A DNA stretch of 6,051 nucleotides from positions 1-6,051 of the forward strand of contig JAKAZJ010000139.1 in NCBI GenBank assembly GCA_021826565.1, read 5' to 3'. The notes under the pieces were generated by a model. The model ran no database searches. It saw only the letters and a list, made by a program, of their open reading frames with translations, and was not told the origin of the DNA. The DNA comes from Pseudomonadota bacterium. GTDB taxonomy: Bacteria; Pseudomonadota; Alphaproteobacteria; Acetobacterales; Acetobacteraceae. Shown here piece after piece: positions 4,910-6,051 of this stretch (position 1 is its first letter; the number at the start of each line of letters is the position of its first letter). The translations under genes were made by a program, and so were the position numbers.

Positions 4910-6051
4910 ATGCGCGTCCTTCTGATCGGTGCCCTGTCGGGCGAGCTCGGCCAGGCCGGGCGCATCGCGCTTGCTCGCGGCGCGAAACTCGATCACGCCG
5001 AGGACCTGGAGCCGGCGCTGGAACGCCTGCGCGCCGACGCCCGCGTCGATCTGGTCCTGGCGGAAATCTCGCGCGACATCCCCGCCCTGATCGCTGCTCT
5101 GAAAGCGGAGCGGATCGCCGTCCCGGTGGTTGCCTGCGGCACCGATGCGGATGCCGACGCGGCGGTCGCGGCGATCCGGGCCGGAGCACGCGAGTTCCTG
5201 CCGCTGCCGCCCGACCCCGAGCTGATCGCGGCGATCCTGGCCGCTGCTGCGGGCGAAACCCATGCGCTGATCCTGCGCGATCCGGCGATGGCGGCCACCG
5301 TCCGCCGCGCCGAGCAGATCGCGGGGTCCGAAGCCTCGGTTCTGATCAGCGGTGAATCGGGCACCGGCAAGGAAATCCTGGCCCGCCACATCCATCGCCG
5401 CTCGCGCCGCGCCGCGCGCGCTTTCGTCGCCCTGAACTGCGCCGCGATCCCCGAGAATCTGCTGGAATCGGAGCTGTTCGGCCACGAGAAGGGCGCGTTC
5501 TCCGGCGCCATCGCCCGCCGCATCGGCAAGTTCGAGGCCGCGGATGGCGGCACCTTGCTGCTCGACGAAATCAGCGAGATGGATATCCGCCTGCAAGCCA
5601 AGCTGCTGCGCGCGGTCCAGGAACGCGAGATCGATCGCCTGGGCGGGGTCGGTCCGGTGCGCGTGAACGTGCGCATCCTGGCCACCACGAACCGCGACCT
5701 GGCCGCCGAGGTGGCGTGCGGCAGATTCCGCGAAGACCTCTATTTCCGCCTCAATGTCATCGGTCTGCGCATCCCGCCGCTGCGCGAGCGTCCCGCCGAC
5801 ATCGCCGCCCTGGCCGAGCATTTCGCCCGCCGCTATGCCGAGCTGAATGCGCTGCCGCACCGCCCGCTATCCCCGGTCGCACTGACCAAGCTGGCCGCAC
5901 AGCCCTGGCGCGGCAATGTGCGCGAGCTGGAAAACACCATCCATCGCGCGGTCCTGCTGGCCGAGACCGACATCATCGGGCCGGAGGCGCTGGACCTCGG
6001 GACACCGGCCCAGCCCGTGCACGCGGTCGCTTCAGGGGGGGCGTCGCCAGG
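4910..6051 (+). CDS. flbD: sigma54-dependent flagellar regulator FlbD, 3' end cut by window
   Basis: The first 380 residues of an NtrC-family activator are present. FlbD turns on sigma54-dependent late flagellar genes and, in Caulobacter, represses fliF. The N-terminal receiver-like domain (about 1-115) is degenerate: the acidic pair, phosphorylated Asp, Thr/Ser and Lys are all absent ([15 protein letters not shown] with E52, VVACGTD, FLPLPPD). This fits FlbD, which in Caulobacter is controlled by FliX rather than a kinase. The AAA+ domain (about 119-355) has Walker A GESGTGKE (148-155), the sigma54 loop GAFSGA (195-200, usually GAFTGA), Walker B GGTLLLDE (213-220), sensor I ATTNRDL (258-264), [11 protein letters not shown] with arginine-finger candidates R274 and R280, and sensor [12 protein letters not shown] (333-342). 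The C-terminal helix-turn-helix lies outside. GGAG at 4899-4902 supports the start; the ATG directly follows the fliN stop. Confidence 0.93.
   Translation, partial: MRVLLIGALSGELGQAGRIALARGAKLDHAEDLEPALERLRADARVDLVLAEISRDIPALIAALKAERIAVPVVACGTDADADAAVAAIRAGAREFLPLPPDPELIAAILAAAAGETHALILRDPAMAATVRRAEQIAGSEASVLISGESGTGKEILARHIHRRSRRAARAFVALNCAAIPENLLESELFGHEKGAFSGAIARRIGKFEAADGGTLLLDEISEMDIRLQAKLLRAVQEREIDRLGGVGPVRVNVRILATTNRDLAAEVACGRFREDLYFRLNVIGLRIPPLRERPADIAALAEHFARRYAELNALPHRPLSPVALTKLAAQPWRGNVRELENTIHRAVLLAETDIIGPEALDLGTPAQPVHAVASGGASP

Noticed and set aside
4472..5860. A 462-codon open frame on the minus strand opposite fliN and flbD
   Set aside because: Same reason: composition of a shadow frame, no domain, and opposite well-conserved proteins.

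Overview
The window comes from a GC-rich genome, most likely an alphaproteobacterium of the Rhodospirillales/Acetobacteraceae type. The order fliF-fliG-fliH(flbE)-fliN-flbD matches the fliF operon known from Caulobacter crescentus, and ribosomal protein S4 has the alphaproteobacterial form. The genus assignment is inference; no tool was available to test it.

Left part (1-1020, minus strand): the first 79 codons of a glutathione S-transferase of the YfcG/YghU type run off the left edge. Upstream of it on the same strand is a complete rpsD (S4, 204 aa). The 65-base gap between them holds a perfect 13-bp inverted repeat. One arm contains the Shine-Dalgarno sequence of the GST gene, so a transcript reading through from rpsD would hide that site in a hairpin.

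Middle (920-1211): a divergent control region between rpsD (minus) and fliF (plus). Going rightwards it holds a small leader hairpin of rpsD, a candidate rpsD promoter with a perfect TTGACA, and a 9-bp inverted repeat that presents TTGAC on both strands. Next come a 7-bp palindrome (CCCGGCA-N5-TGCCGGG) resembling the ftr sites bound by FlbD, and a CtrA-like box (TTAA-N7-TTCA). Last is an 11-codon upstream ORF whose stop overlaps the fliF start as ATGA.

Right part (1212-6051, plus strand): one tightly packed operon. fliF encodes the MS ring, fliG the rotor/torque protein, fliH (flbE) the regulator of the export ATPase, fliN a C-ring protein, and flbD a sigma54-type activator cut by the right edge. 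Gaps are 15 bases (fliF-fliG), 1 base (fliG-fliH), an 11-base overlap (fliH-fliN) and 0 bases (fliN-flbD). The first four proteins build the basal-body rotor and the docking site for the export ATPase. FlbD is expected to switch on later flagellar genes and, through the palindrome upstream of fliF, possibly to shut off its own operon.

I found no mobile element, CRISPR array, tRNA or rRNA. The window is mostly conserved core genes; the noteworthy signals are in the two intergenic regions and in unusual residues of FlbD. I do not see a new multi-gene system here.
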